From a virus: a stretch of 36,983 bases of DNA. Where the stretch lies: positions 1-36,983 of the IMG/VR virus record IMGVR_UViG_3300051212_000518; one strand, 5' to 3'. Positions within the stretch are counted from its first letter, which is position 1. Each line of letters opens with the position of its first letter. The notes below the pieces were generated by a model. It searched no databases. It was not told where the DNA came from and saw nothing but the letters and a program-made list of their open reading frames with translations. The position numbers and the translations under genes were made by a program. Shown piece by piece: positions 1 to 12,190 of the stretch.

Positions 1-267
1 TAGTGCAGCCTGTTCGCCAGCCAATTCCTCACTAGTCTTAGCACGCGGCCGCACTACATATACAACTCCATCTTCAATATAAGCAGGCACACGTTCTAAG
101 ACCTGTGTTTGTGGATCATACTGCTTGCGCTCTTGAATAGTTACCAAATTTTCACTAGCTAAAAATTCCGGTGAGGGTCCAGTATGTGGAAAACTAGTGT
201 TGGGAAATAGGTCTTGTATGGTGGCCTGGTCGTATATTTGGCCATTAATTACTCGTGCATAAATCAT
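1..267 (-). CDS. Partial tail-fibre-associated protein (N-terminal 89 codons)
   Basis: The gene runs off the left edge; 89 codons from ATG at 267 are present. The protein begins MIYARVINGQIYDQ and later has a short strand-rich stretch, ERVPAYIEDGVVYVVRP, then a Lys/Glu/Ala-rich run at the edge. An AGGAA ribosome binding site lies just upstream of the start. It follows the giant adhesin after a 21-base gap in the same direction, so it is very likely translated from the same late message. The general look (short beta N-terminus, then a charged Glu/Ala-rich helix) resembles small XkdW-like or fibre-assembly proteins encoded after phage tail fibres. That assignment is an inference, because the C-terminal half is outside the window. 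Confidence 0.7.
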   Translation of the reverse strand, partial: MIYARVINGQIYDQATIQDLFPNTSFPHTGPSPEFLASENLVTIQERKQYDPQTQVLERVPAYIEDGVVYVVRPRAKTSEELAGEQAAL

Positions 268-288
268 TTGTGTTCCTTTTTAAATTAA

Positions 289-3200
289 TTACCAACTTAT
301 ACTACCAGTACCACTGGTGAATCTGTAAACGCGGTATCCAGGGCGTGTTACTGTGTCTATGGTGTAAACTAAACCTAGGCTGGCTTTGAGAGGACGGAAG
401 GAAGTTGGGTAAGCGATGATGACTACGCCGGAGCCGCCAGCACCACCAACACCAGTACCGCCACGCGCACCGCCGCCACCGCCACCTGTATTTGCAGTAC
501 CAGCTGATCCGTTGGACGGGTCTCCGGCTCCGCCGGCTCCGCCACCACCATTGCCAGCAGTTCCACCGCCAGATCCACTACCACCTCCACCACCACCAGC
601 ATAAAAAGTTGCTATGCCAGTAATACTAGACTGAGCTCCAACACCGCCGGCACCAGCTGCGCTAGAGCCTGCTGCACCCGCTCCACCTGCACCACCGCCG
701 CCACCGCCGTGAAAAGTAGTAGCTCCTGCTCCACCGTCATAGCCTTGCCTTGTTGCGTCAAGGTAAGTGGATCCTGGGTAAACGCCCTTACCTCCAGCGC
801 CGCTATTACCGCTATTACCCTGTCCACCGCCTCCGCTGCCGCCATTGCTTCCTGGCGAATTGACGACACTGGCCACACCGCCTCCGCCACCACCACCTAT
901 GGCGGTAACCGATCCAAAAGTTGAAGGTAAACCGTCACTGCGAGCGACAGTGCTCGTACCACCCACCCCACCTGCACCGATTGAGATCGCATAGTTTGTT
1001 GAGCCTGCGACCGCGATCGCACTACCACCGACGAATTCTCGGAAGCCACCAGCACCGCCGCCGCCTCCTGACGCTCCACCGTATCCACCGCCGCCTCCAC
1101 CAGCAACCACCAACGCCTCAACACTACTCGGCGCCGCCAGGTCAGAAGTCAGCGTGCTTGCGGTTCCTCGATCAGGGAAGGCTTTGGTTGGAAGGGCAAG
1201 GGTGTTGGTGCCCGCAAAGACCATCTGGTTTGCGTTAGCACCAGTGCCGGTTACGTATCGAGCGTAGCCTTTGGTGATGCGAATGTCGTCAAAGTTTCCG
1301 TTGAAATATGTGTTTCCGGCTCCGAATCCGATCCGCAAGATCGATGCGGTGAAATTGGTCGAGTTGGTGATATTGGCGTACTGCGTTCCATTGACGTAAA
1401 TGCGCCATGCGGTTCCAGCCCTGGTTATGGCGATGTGGTACCACTGACCAGTGACTAAGGTAATCCCGGAGGTGCCGCCGTAATAGGTTCCAGACGTCGA
1501 TAGATTTAGTGTTCCGGTCGATAGGTAAACGTCAAAACCTGTCCCATCACTACGCCAGTCGAACAGAACACCGCCTGATACGCTGTTGAAATAAGCCCAG
1601 CCCTCGATTGTGAAGTCGCCTGTTCCGAATGTGAGCTCTCGCGAAGACGGCAGGTATAGGTTGTCACCCGTCCCATCGAAGAACATTGACCCCGAGCCAT
1701 ACTTCTTAATGGTCGTTGTGACCACACCAGCGTTGCCAAAGGTCTCGATGACGTTTTTGCCTGTGCTGTCGATGACCCCGCCGTTGGTGAAGTTCAGCAG
1801 GAGGGAGGTGTTGTTGATGAGGGGAAGTGGGCCAGAGGGTGGGGTGAAGTTGCCGGTGTAAAGCGCGGTGCCTTTGAGGACGCGAACACTGCTTAAATAG
1901 CCGGGAAAGTAATATCCACCCGACACGTTATCTCCGGATGTACCGGCGGTGAATCCAACCGTGCTGTTGAAGTTAGTTGTGTTGGTAACGGTCCCGTCTA
2001 AAACGCCATTCACAAAACATCTTGTGGTGCCGCTTTGCCGTGTGATGGCTAGGTGATGCCATGTGTTCAGCGTCAACGTGGTTGCGCCAACCAATGGGGT
2101 TGTTCCGGTTGACCCGTCGCGCAGTTGCAACTTGAGCGTGTTGCTAACCTCAAGACCTGGGGCGACGTAGTTGGGCGATGCCCGTCTCAAATCAACCAGG
2201 GGCGCGAAGGTAGAGGGCGGCGTTGCAGTGAAATAGGCCCAGCACTCGAGCGTGTAGTCGCCAGTGCCCATCTGAAACGCTGGATTAGTCGGACTCTGGA
2301 TGTAATCCAAGTTCCCATCAAAATACCCAGAAGCGCCGTGAACAGAAGCGTCGTAAGCAACGGGTTTGAATGGGGAGAAGGCGACTACTCGGGTATCACC
2401 GTTTTTGGTAATAGTGAAGTTGTTACTACTATTATCTATAAAGCGGTTGCTTTGGCAGGTAAGTAGACTCGTATTAGTGATTGCGGTTAATGGACTAGTT
2501 GATGGTGTGAAGTTTGCGGTGTAAAGTGCTGTACCTTTGATGATGCGCAAATTGGAGATATAGCCAAGTAAAAATCCACTTAAGGTATAAATACATCCTA
2601 TATAAGAAATAGTGGGTGAAACATTATAATTTGTATTATCTGTAAATGTTCCAGTTTGTACACCATCTAAAAATATTTGTAAATTTGTGCCGGAACGAGT
2701 AACAGCTATGTGACGCCAACCAGTATTTTTTAGTAAAACATCGTTCGATAAAAGCGGAGTAGAACCATTATTAAAATTTATTTTGTTGGTTGATGCATCC
2801 CTAGCTAGTCTCCAATTGGTTGTTTGTGACGCATTTCTAGCATCCAAAAGTATTACTGCGGTCGAATCATCATTTTGTAAATAAATCCAAAACTCTATTG
2901 TAAAATCTCCAGTACCAAAAGCAACAGATGAACCAGGAGGCCACGTTAAATAATCACCACTACCATCAAAATAATTCCCCCACCCCGAGTTGCTGAAAGG
3001 ACTAAACGTCCCCTGGGCGACGTTGCCGTTGCGGGTAATCTGGTGCTGGTACTCGGATTCGTCCTGGAAGCCTATGGTGTTGTAGGCACCGCGCTCTTGG
3101 AGGGTAAGGAGGGAGGTTGGAACACTTCGTAGCCCAGTAAATCCAGTTGGTGGAGTATATGCAAAAGTACTGGCACCAAAATTAAAAGTTGCTGAGTTAG

Positions 3201-5112
3201 TACTATAGGGTCTAGCAACAGCTCTATATGTTCCGGCAGTAAGCGTGAACGCTGGATTTGCTCCTGTTATAGGATTACTACTAGCTAACCAAGTTCCATT
3301 TTTACCGAAGAAAAGCTTATTATTATCTAAATCAACGGCACACATAAATACATCGCCAGTTGTTAAAGAACTTGAATATGCAGCCGCTGAATTATTATTA
3401 AATTTTTGTCCTTTTTCAAGAACATAAGCATATGAAGTAGATTCTTGTCCGGGATAACTTGATGAACTATTACCCTGGCTAATACCTATGCTGGTATCAG
3501 TACCTGCGCTAACTAAAGTAGCTTCAAAATACCATTTGCCTGAAGATATAGCAGTTGTACTGTTGGCCTTGTTAAAACCAGATCCGCCTACACCAGTAAG
3601 AGTTAGATTACCGTTACTTAAAGTAACGGAGCTTGCACTTGAATCGAAGGTCGCATAAATGAACTCAGGTATCGCCTGGATGTTTGTCCCGGCGGATTGA
3701 GTTGCGGTTAAGGGTGCCGATGGAACGGTAATGGATGTTTGCGTAGGGTCATAGACTGCAATACCTTTAACTATGCGTGCATTTGAAATATTACCACTGA
3801 AATAATAGTTGTCGGTGCCGTAATAATAACGACCAATACCCATGTCTGCCGTTGTGCCATCAACCGTACTGCTTGTTGTGCTAGCCTTTCTTACACCGTT
3901 AACAAACAGCGCGGCGTTTGTTCCAGCCCTAACTCCAACAACGTGAACCCACTGGTTAAGTGGCACCGTACTTGTGTCCCTAAGACCAGACGTACTGGCA
4001 CCAATTGTAAAAAATAGCTGACTATTATCTATAGTCAACCCAAGACCTGGCCAACTGGTTCCTGAGTTATCAGCCCGTCCAGACATAATTCCTTGATAGG
4101 TATTGGTAAGGCTTGTGCAGTAAATCCATGCTTCAACTGTAACTGCACCAGTTCCAACCGTAAATGCGGCATTAGATCCACAGTTCAACCAATCCCCAGT
4201 ACCATCAAAGTACCCCGACCCGGTAATAATATCTGTTTCGAGAAATGGACTGAAGCTGGAGATGCGGGGTGCGTCGCCGAGCGTCAGCGCGAGCGCTCCG
4301 GTCCGTGGCGTATTGGGCGAATCGCTATCGATGAAGCGACCGGATTGACATAGCAGCAGTTGCGTATTTGCGATTGCGGTCAGTGGGGAGGTCGGCACCG
4401 TAAGGGTGGTCAACGTAGGATCATAAACAACCGATCCCTTTACTAATCTGACGTTGGAGATGTATCCAGAAAAGTAGTCAGAAAAACCGTTGTTGTCCCT
4501 TGCAACACCGATGTAGGCGGCATTGCTGCCAGACTCAATCGAAGCTGCTGAGGTTGCTGTTGCAACCCTTACGCCATTAATAAAGAAACCAAAGTTATTT
4601 CCGCTTCTACTGACGGCGAAGTGCGCCCATGTGTTAGAAATATTTGTGAGGCCTGTGAGGCTTTGGTAAAACACATCCCAGCTTGAATTGGCGGTTGACG
4701 ATCCGAAAATCGCCGAAGTTGGCCCTATTTGAACCATCAAAGCCGGATATGCCGCCGCATTGCTAATAGTAAGAACGCATTTGTTTGCGGTTGCGCTAAC
4801 GTATACCCAACCTTCAATCGTGAAATTGCTGGCTCCAAGATCTACGTTGGTTGTAACAGGAGTGGCGACATAGTCATTCGATCCATCAAAAAACCCTGAC
4901 CAACTGGTCCCATAGGGACTAAAGCTACTTCCCCGTACATCGCCATTGTTTGTGAGCCTGAAGTTGTTTGTACTAGCATCTGAGAAGGCGTTGTAGCTAC
5001 GACCAGTATTTACATCACCTTTAAGATGTAGGCTTACTAGATTGTAGTAAGGATCTGTTTCTTGTGCAGCCTCACCAGTTACTGCTGCTAGTATAGCTGA
5101 TTTTAGTGTCAT
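289..5112 (-). CDS. Giant multidomain tail adhesin: five LamG-like domains, one SPRY domain, glycine-rich tip
   Basis: A 1607-residue protein, probably a receptor-binding tail fibre or tip adhesin. Five concanavalin/LamG-like beta-sandwich repeats show the signature FTIEGWVY or variants near residues 102, 328, 741, 958 and 1171. Each is followed by a W-H-A/I-V-x-R strand, an NG-V turn and a YISN-R-KG-YDP close. Between the second and third lies a SPRY-like domain (about 515-660: WYFEATL, YAYVLEKG, LFFGKNGTW). Residues about 1335-1567 are extremely glycine-rich (runs of GGGG) and end SGVVIIAYP, typical of glycine-rich adhesin tips. The start overlaps the previous gene's stop (TAATG). Base composition is patchwork: AT-rich in the third LamG and SPRY domains, GC-rich in the fourth and fifth LamG domains and the linkers. 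LamG and SPRY folds usually bind glycans or proteins; the exact receptor is unknown. Confidence 0.88.
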   Translation of the reverse strand: MTLKSAILAAVTGEAAQETDPYYNLVSLHLKGDVNTGRSYNAFSDASTNNFRLTNNGDVRGSSFSPYGTSWSGFFDGSNDYVATPVTTNVDLGASNFTIEGWVYVSATANKCVLTISNAAAYPALMVQIGPTSAIFGSSTANSSWDVFYQSLTGLTNISNTWAHFAVSRSGNNFGFFINGVRVATATSAASIESGSNAAYIGVARDNNGFSDYFSGYISNVRLVKGSVVYDPTLTTLTVPTSPLTAIANTQLLLCQSGRFIDSDSPNTPRTGALALTLGDAPRISSFSPFLETDIITGSGYFDGTGDWLNCGSNAAFTVGTGAVTVEAWIYCTSLTNTYQGIMSGRADNSGTSWPGLGLTIDNSQLFFTIGASTSGLRDTSTVPLNQWVHVVGVRAGTNAALFVNGVRKASTTSSTVDGTTADMGIGRYYYGTDNYYFSGNISNARIVKGIAVYDPTQTSITVPSAPLTATQSAGTNIQAIPEFIYATFDSSASSVTLSNGNLTLTGVGGSGFNKANSTTAISSGKWYFEATLVSAGTDTSIGISQGNSSSSYPGQESTSYAYVLEKGQKFNNNSAAAYSSSLTTGDVFMCAVDLDNNKLFFGKNGTWLASSNPITGANPAFTLTAGTYRAVARPYSTNSATFNFGASTFAYTPPTGFTGLRSVPTSLLTLQERGAYNTIGFQDESEYQHQITRNGNVAQGTFSPFSNSGWGNYFDGSGDYLTWPPGSSVAFGTGDFTIEFWIYLQNDDSTAVILLDARNASQTTNWRLARDASTNKINFNNGSTPLLSNDVLLKNTGWRHIAVTRSGTNLQIFLDGVQTGTFTDNTNYNVSPTISYIGCIYTLSGFLLGYISNLRIIKGTALYTANFTPSTSPLTAITNTSLLTCQSNRFIDNSSNNFTITKNGDTRVVAFSPFKPVAYDASVHGASGYFDGNLDYIQSPTNPAFQMGTGDYTLECWAYFTATPPSTFAPLVDLRRASPNYVAPGLEVSNTLKLQLRDGSTGTTPLVGATTLTLNTWHHLAITRQSGTTRCFVNGVLDGTVTNTTNFNSTVGFTAGTSGDNVSGGYYFPGYLSSVRVLKGTALYTGNFTPPSGPLPLINNTSLLLNFTNGGVIDSTGKNVIETFGNAGVVTTTIKKYGSGSMFFDGTGDNLYLPSSRELTFGTGDFTIEGWAYFNSVSGGVLFDWRSDGTGFDVYLSTGTLNLSTSGTYYGGTSGITLVTGQWYHIAITRAGTAWRIYVNGTQYANITNSTNFTASILRIGFGAGNTYFNGNFDDIRITKGYARYVTGTGANANQMVFAGTNTLALPTKAFPDRGTASTLTSDLAAPSSVEALVVAGGGGGGYGGASGGGGGAGGFREFVGGSAIAVAGSTNYAISIGAGGVGGTSTVARSDGLPSTFGSVTAIGGGGGGGVASVVNSPGSNGGSGGGGQGNSGNSGAGGKGVYPGSTYLDATRQGYDGGAGATTFHGGGGGGAGGAGAAGSSAAGAGGVGAQSSITGIATFYAGGGGGGSGSGGGTAGNGGGGAGGAGDPSNGSAGTANTGGGGGGARGGTGVGGAGGSGVVIIAYPTSFRPLKASLGLVYTIDTVTRPGYRVYRFTSGTGSISW

Positions 5113-5747
5113 TATGCATCACCCAAGTAGCTGCCGTAAATTGTGCTGCCTATTTTATGTAAAATAATAAAACTAGTAGCGCTAGTACTTAGTGTTGGAG
5201 CAGTGCCGCTGCCGCCTTGTTTAGTCCAACTAACACCAACACTAGTCCAAGTAATTGTATTAGCACCTGCTGTAATAGCCAGCATAACAGCCTGCCCACT
5301 GGCAAAGCTAGTAGGCGATACTGGAGTACGACTGCTGGCTAGTGTCCAAGTTTGTATAAAACCATTGCTAGGATTAATATCCACACTAGCACCGTCGGTG
5401 ATTGCAAATGGAGTATCAGTAATCTTAGGCTGTGTTATAACTGGACTAGTTAGTGTTTTGTTAGTTAGTGTTTGTGCTGCTGTTAAACTAACTTCACCAG
5501 CAGCACCTTGTGGTCCTGTTGGGCCACTAGCACCTGTAGCACCTGTGGTTCCTGCTGGCCCTGTGGGACCGGTATTACCTGTATCACCTTTGGTAGCATA
5601 TGGCAAACTAGTCCAACTAGTACTACCATCACCTACCTTAAATTTATTGGTATCAGTTTCAACACCTAATTCGCCAGCAGCTAGTGTAGGATTGCTTGTG
5701 GTCCAACTAGCTGCAGCACCTCGTCTAAGTTGTATTTGTTGTGGCAT
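5112..5747 (-). CDS. Short tail fibre with Mtd-like N-terminus and collagen-like stalk
   Basis: A 211-residue fibre protein. Residues 1-52 (IQLRRGAAASWTTSNP, LAAGELGVETDTNKFKVGDG) match the N-terminal module shared by many phage fibres and the major tropism determinant, which normally attaches the fibre. Residues about 54-86 are a collagen-like stalk (GPTGPAG and GATGASG triplets). Next comes the common fibre linker LTAAQTLTNKTLTSP and a C-terminal beta domain (ITAGANTITWTSVGVSW) that usually forms the trimer foot. Both ends overlap neighbours by one base as TAATG, so it is translationally coupled to the collagen fibre upstream and the adhesin downstream. The domain order is clear; the biological target is not. 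Confidence 0.85.
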   Translation of the reverse strand: MPQQIQLRRGAAASWTTSNPTLAAGELGVETDTNKFKVGDGSTSWTSLPYATKGDTGNTGPTGPAGTTGATGASGPTGPQGAAGEVSLTAAQTLTNKTLTSPVITQPKITDTPFAITDGASVDINPSNGFIQTWTLASSRTPVSPTSFASGQAVMLAITAGANTITWTSVGVSWTKQGGSGTAPTLSTSATSFIILHKIGSTIYGSYLGDA

Positions 5748-7426
5748 TAGATAGTACCTCCATCGATAGCCGCTATAGCTAGATAACTAGAATCTGGGAA
5801 TCCACCGTCAATTACTGTGTTGCCGCCGCCTGGAGTACCATTTGCTGCAACGGTGACTCGCCCGTATGTGTCAACAGTAATATTAGCATTTGTATAATTG
5901 CCAGCAGTTACTCCGCTAGCAGCAAGACTAATAGTGCCTGTAGTAGTAATTGGTCCGCCTGTTAGGCCCGCACCAGTTGCAACACTTTGCACTGTACCCG
6001 ACGCACCACCAACTCCAGTAACACTACTAGACATGCCAGTGTCACCAAGTACCAACCAACGTTGTCCTGGTAATATAGTAATACTTGCACCTGCAGCAAT
6101 TGTTACTGGTCCAACGCTTAGTGCATTTTTACCACTAGGAATAATATATGGTGTAGTAATAATTTGACTAGTTTCTACAACTGGTCCGCTGCTACCACCA
6201 CCGCCACCGCTACTAGCAATAGTAATTGTGCTTGCATCATTTCTGGTAATAGTTACATTATCACCAGCTTGCAATTTTACATCGTCTGTAGTACTGTCAC
6301 TGCCAGTTAATCGTAGATTAACTCCGCCTGTGGTAGTTTCAGCACTAATGCCATAAGTAGCTCCGCTACCACCTCCACCACTGACTGTAACTGTAACATC
6401 GCCACCAGTATTTGTAGCTGTTACTCCACTACCAACAAAGTTAATACTACTAACATTACTAGTAAGTAGCGTACCTTCATCACTAATTGCAACGGCACTG
6501 CCTGCTCCTGTAGGTCCTGTAGCTCCTGTGGGCCCTGTGGGACCTGCTACTGTACTTGCACTACCTGTAGGCCCTGTTTGACCTGTGGGCCCTGTTGGCC
6601 CTGCTACAGTACTGTCTGCACCTGTAGGTCCTGCTATGCCTGTTGGTCCTGTAGGACCTGTAGGACCTGCTACAGTGCTATTTGCACCTGTAGGACCTGC
6701 TAGGCCTGTGGGTCCGGTTGGTCCGGTTGGGCCTGCTACTGTACTGTTTGCGCCTGTAGGACCTGTTGCACCTGTGGGTCCTGTGGGACCTGTTGTGCCT
6801 GTTGGTCCTGTAGGACCTGCTACCGTACTATCCGCTCCTGTAGGACCAGTACTACCTGTAGGGCCGGTAGGACCTATAGCACCTGTGGGACCTGCTGCTC
6901 CTGTGGGACCTGCTGCACCTGTAGGACCTGCTGTGCCTGTGGGACCTGTAGGACCACTAGTGCCAGTGGGACCTGCTGCACCTGTGGGACCTAAGGCACC
7001 TGTTGTACCTGTAGGTCCTGTAGGACCAGTTAAACCTGTAGGTCCTGTGGCACCTTGTATTAGTCCTGCATCAGTCCAAGCACTACCACTCCACACATAA
7101 AGATGGCCATCTTGTGTTACTAGGTAGCTATCACCAATAACATTATTACTAGCAGGTAGTGCTGCTACAGTAGCTACACTACCTTTAAGTTGTAAGCCTT
7201 GTCCTTGAGCACCTGTTGGACCTGTAGCACCTGTAGGTCCTGTAGGGCCGATATTACCTGTTGGGCCCGCTACAGTACTTGCAGCTCCTGTGGGGCCTGT
7301 AGGACCTGTAGCACCTTGTACAGTGTTTAAGGATTCCCAGCCTTTGCCATTCCACTTCCAGCTACGCCCACTAAAAGTATATACATAGCCTACACTTAAA
7401 CCTGCTGTTGATGGAAAATTAATCAT
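5747..7426 (-). CDS. Collagen-like tail fibre (559 residues)
   Basis: A structural fibre dominated by Gly-X-Y triplets, mainly GPTG and GATGPTG, over about residues 38-315. The run is broken by one globular insert (about 75-128: [28 protein letters not shown]) of a type repeated in the next fibre upstream. The stalk also carries six regularly placed STVAG interruptions. After the stalk comes a beta-rich region ([20 protein letters not shown]) and a C-terminal domain with [16 protein letters not shown] and TVDTYGRVT, motifs common in phage fibre C-termini. An AGGATAT ribosome site sits before ATG at 7426, and the stop overlaps the next gene. Collagen-like phage proteins form trimeric stalks; placement as a side or terminal fibre is inferred from context. 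Confidence 0.87.
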   Translation of the reverse strand: MINFPSTAGLSVGYVYTFSGRSWKWNGKGWESLNTVQGATGPTGPTGAASTVAGPTGNIGPTGPTGATGPTGAQGQGLQLKGSVATVAALPASNNVIGDSYLVTQDGHLYVWSGSAWTDAGLIQGATGPTGLTGPTGPTGTTGALGPTGAAGPTGTSGPTGPTGTAGPTGAAGPTGAAGPTGAIGPTGPTGSTGPTGADSTVAGPTGPTGTTGPTGPTGATGPTGANSTVAGPTGPTGPTGLAGPTGANSTVAGPTGPTGPTGIAGPTGADSTVAGPTGPTGQTGPTGSASTVAGPTGPTGATGPTGAGSAVAISDEGTLLTSNVSSINFVGSGVTATNTGGDVTVTVSGGGGSGATYGISAETTTGGVNLRLTGSDSTTDDVKLQAGDNVTITRNDASTITIASSGGGGGSSGPVVETSQIITTPYIIPSGKNALSVGPVTIAAGASITILPGQRWLVLGDTGMSSSVTGVGGASGTVQSVATGAGLTGGPITTTGTISLAASGVTAGNYTNANITVDTYGRVTVAANGTPGGGNTVIDGGFPDSSYLAIAAIDGGTI

Positions 7427-7459
7427 AGTATATCCTATACTTTATCTGTTTACTAGTCA

Positions 7460-10176
<2,717 letters not shown>

Positions 10177-10180
<4 letters not shown>

Positions 10181-10776
10181 CGTATTACATCCTTAACAAG
10201 AGTTATATTACCAGTTAAAAATGGCGTAACATTACCACTAGTGTCTGTGAGTTCAATACCGTATACCGCTGCTGTAAAATCAAATAATGCGGTTTGAGCA
10301 GCGGTAATTGTTACTGTGATAGTACTAGTAACAGGATCTATTACTATTCCTCCGCCAGGAGTACTGTTTCTAGCTAATATAATTGTGTCGCTTGCTGTTG
10401 TAGGCCTTATTTGCATTACTGCACTATAATATTGCAATGGATAAGACGCTTTATATTCAACTGTGCCGCCGCCAGTATATGTTGTAAATCCGCTACTGTT
10501 TACCTGATTAATAATAAGCGTGTTACCTGTAGCATCATTTACTACATAATACTGATCTGCAGATGTAGTATTGATCTCTTTCATGCCACCTACATTAGTA
10601 ACTCTGATTCTCCAGCCGGGCGGAATATTATGATTTGTAGTTGTTGTAATTACACAAGGACCACTTTTAGTTATTGACTGAATATTTGCATAATAAGTGG
10701 TGCTGGTTTCCCACCTATAAACTTGTTTGAAAGTGGTTCCTTGATATATTTTATAATTAATTTTTCCAGGAACCAT
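10177..10776 (-). CDS. Fibre-anchoring tail protein with inserted FCCH-like beta domain
   Basis: A 199-residue protein. ATG at 10776 is preferred over the in-frame TTG four codons upstream because GAGGTG sits four bases before it and the previous gene's TAA ends one base away. The N-terminus ([18 protein letters not shown]) and C-terminus ([46 protein letters not shown], ending VIR) match a widespread small phage tail protein type found before fibre genes. Between them, about residues 35-105, is an extra module ([42 protein letters not shown]). It resembles the FCCH-like beta-barrel insert seen in many phage structural proteins. The stop overlaps the collagen fibre's ATG as ATGA. It probably links the fibres to the tail; that is inferred from position. 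Confidence 0.72.
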
Positions 10777-10777
10777 A

Positions 10778-11122
10778 TTACACCTCAATCTTTCTTATTT
10801 CTGCCAACTTTTTAAAGTTATTAAGCTCAATAGTTAATGTGGATATATCCTGCTGTAATTTATTGTTTTCAATATTTAATTTTGTAAGCTGACTATTTAA
10901 CTCTACAATTTCATTTTGTAGCTTAGTTAGCTCCTCTGTAAGTTTAGCATTCTGAGTACCCATACGCTCTAGTTCTTCGTGCATCATTTTAATAACACTA
11001 GTTTCAGCCTCGGTACTACGCCATTCTTTAAGCAATTTTTGAATACCTACGCCTAAAGCAATAATTGCCATTCCTGCTACACTAACTGTTTGTACCAGGT
11101 TATGATTTTCTACTTCAACCAT
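10778..11122 (-). CDS. Membrane-anchored coiled-coil protein
   Basis: A 114-residue protein with a single hydrophobic segment at about residues 13-29 (SVAGMAIIALGVGIQ). It is followed by a long heptad-rich coiled coil (about 45-110, repeated Leu/Ile at a/d spacing with Glu, Lys and Asn). It is the first gene behind a near-perfect promoter and has a clear GGAG ribosome site before ATG at 11122. The shape (N-terminal anchor, long periplasmic-type coiled coil) is like inner-membrane spanins or holin partners. No outer-membrane lipoprotein partner is visible beside it, so a lysis role is only one possibility. It could also be a membrane-docking or superinfection factor. Confidence 0.7.
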   Translation of the reverse strand: MVEVENHNLVQTVSVAGMAIIALGVGIQKLLKEWRSTEAETSVIKMMHEELERMGTQNAKLTEELTKLQNEIVELNSQLTKLNIENNKLQQDISTLTIELNNFKKLAEIRKIEV

Positions 11123-11244
11123 TGCAGCTCCTTTTTGTTAGCAGTGGTTAACATACATGTTCAATTGTAGCCGGTTTGCCAACTAACTGTATTGGCTCTG
11201 CTATTGTCAAGTAAAAATATTTAAACCTTTTTTGATTCTTGTAT

Positions 11245-11273
11245 ATTATATCACAAGGGCAAGAGGTTGTCAA
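11245..11273 (-). promoter_or_regulatory. Consensus sigma-70 promoter for the fibre operon
   Basis: On the minus strand TTGACA (11268-11273) and TATAAT (11245-11250) are separated by exactly 17 bases. TG one base before the -10 makes it an extended -10 promoter. Transcription would start near 11238 and leave an untranslated leader of about 115 bases before the gene at 11122. It lies immediately downstream of a terminator, so the fibre genes form a separate transcription unit. Confidence 0.85.
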
Positions 11274-11277
11274 CTAT

Positions 11278-11313
11278 AAAAAATGCCCTGCTCAATCGTT
11301 ATTGAGCAGGGCA
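11278..11313 (-). terminator. Intrinsic terminator ending the tail-tip operon
   Basis: A perfect 13-bp stem (arms 11284-11296 and 11301-11313, loop CGTT) reads GC-rich at its base and is followed on the minus strand by six T residues (A run at 11278-11283). It lies about 130 bases after the stop of the 11445-12179 gene and a few bases before the next promoter. The sequence between 11314 and 11444 shows no convincing gene. Confidence 0.88.
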
Positions 11314-11444
11314 ATTAGCTAAACTTTTTAAGTTCTTTGTAGACCTATATGTAGTTTCCAAGTTAATTTGGTCGATTCAGTCACCAGGTCGGGGTAGTTT
11401 GTTCAATCAAAAATTTTTAGATTAACCATAGGAAAAATATTATC

Positions 11445-12179
11445 TTAAATTTCTTCTAGCTGAATACTTGAAGAATACATTGTAAATGTAAAGTGGGATA
11501 TATTAGGTAATTGAACAAATCTACCATAAATTGAATACATTTGTTCTTTTTCTTTATCAGTTATATTTGGAAATGCTGATACAAATATTGGTGTAGACCT
11601 ACCATTGGTTCTAATAATATCAAATAATTGATATTTGTCAGCTTCTGCAATATAGCTAAGATCAAAATTTAATAGTTTATGTCTAGGGTTATGGGTTATA
11701 TACTGATCGCCAGATTGTAATCTTTCATAAGTTGATTGATCATTATACTCTACATTTATACCATAGGGTATATTGTAAATAGGAGACCAATATTTAGCAA
11801 CTATAAATTTCGATACATTAACTGCTCTATTAAAACTAACAACTAATGAGGTTGTTGTACTAGTAGTAGTTAAATATTTGCTAATATATTTAATGCCTCC
11901 GTAGCCAGGATTAGCACTAGTATTAATTGATGTTGTGGTACTATCCGTTACCGCTGGAGAGTATCCTGTAACTGTTAAGGTAACTGGTGATAAATCATAG
12001 GCTAACATAGCCGTTACAACAACTGGTATCCCGCTAGAAATAGAATTAACGGTTAGTGTTACAGGAGTATTAGCAGCTATTGATTGTGTTTGGGACTTAT
12101 AATCATTTAGACTAACTGCGCTAGTACTACCTGCAACCTGCGTAATCTCATTTTTATAAGCAATTATTATATTTGACAT
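11445..12179 (-). CDS. Tail protein of unknown fold, last gene of the tape-measure operon
   Basis: A 244-residue protein that I do not recognise as a named family. The N-terminal half is beta-rich and Thr/Ser-rich (NTPVTLTVNSISSGIPVVV, SLVVSFNRAVNVSKF). The C-terminal part looks like a compact structural domain (LLNFDLSYIAEADKYQLFD, STPIFVSAFPNITDKEKEQM, FTFTMYSSSIQLEEI). It starts 11 bases after the tip protein's stop, is co-directional with it, and is followed by the terminator, so it belongs to the tail-tip operon. A role as a tail-tip or distal-tail accessory protein is inferred from position alone. Confidence 0.75.
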   Translation of the reverse strand: MSNIIIAYKNEITQVAGSTSAVSLNDYKSQTQSIAANTPVTLTVNSISSGIPVVVTAMLAYDLSPVTLTVTGYSPAVTDSTTTSINTSANPGYGGIKYISKYLTTTSTTTSLVVSFNRAVNVSKFIVAKYWSPIYNIPYGINVEYNDQSTYERLQSGDQYITHNPRHKLLNFDLSYIAEADKYQLFDIIRTNGRSTPIFVSAFPNITDKEKEQMYSIYGRFVQLPNISHFTFTMYSSSIQLEEI

Positions 12180-12190
12180 AATATTAAACC

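Noticed and set aside
6585-7100. Plus-strand open frame rich in Val, Pro and Gly
   Set aside because: It is the mirror of the GPTG-coding strand; the reading comes entirely from the repeat structure of the collagen fibre, with no ribosome site or own domain. The same holds for plus-strand frames at 7827-8084, 8664-9014 and 416-604.
11205-11210. Second TTGACA on the minus strand downstream of the fibre promoter
   Set aside because: No acceptable -10 hexamer is found 16-18 bases further on.
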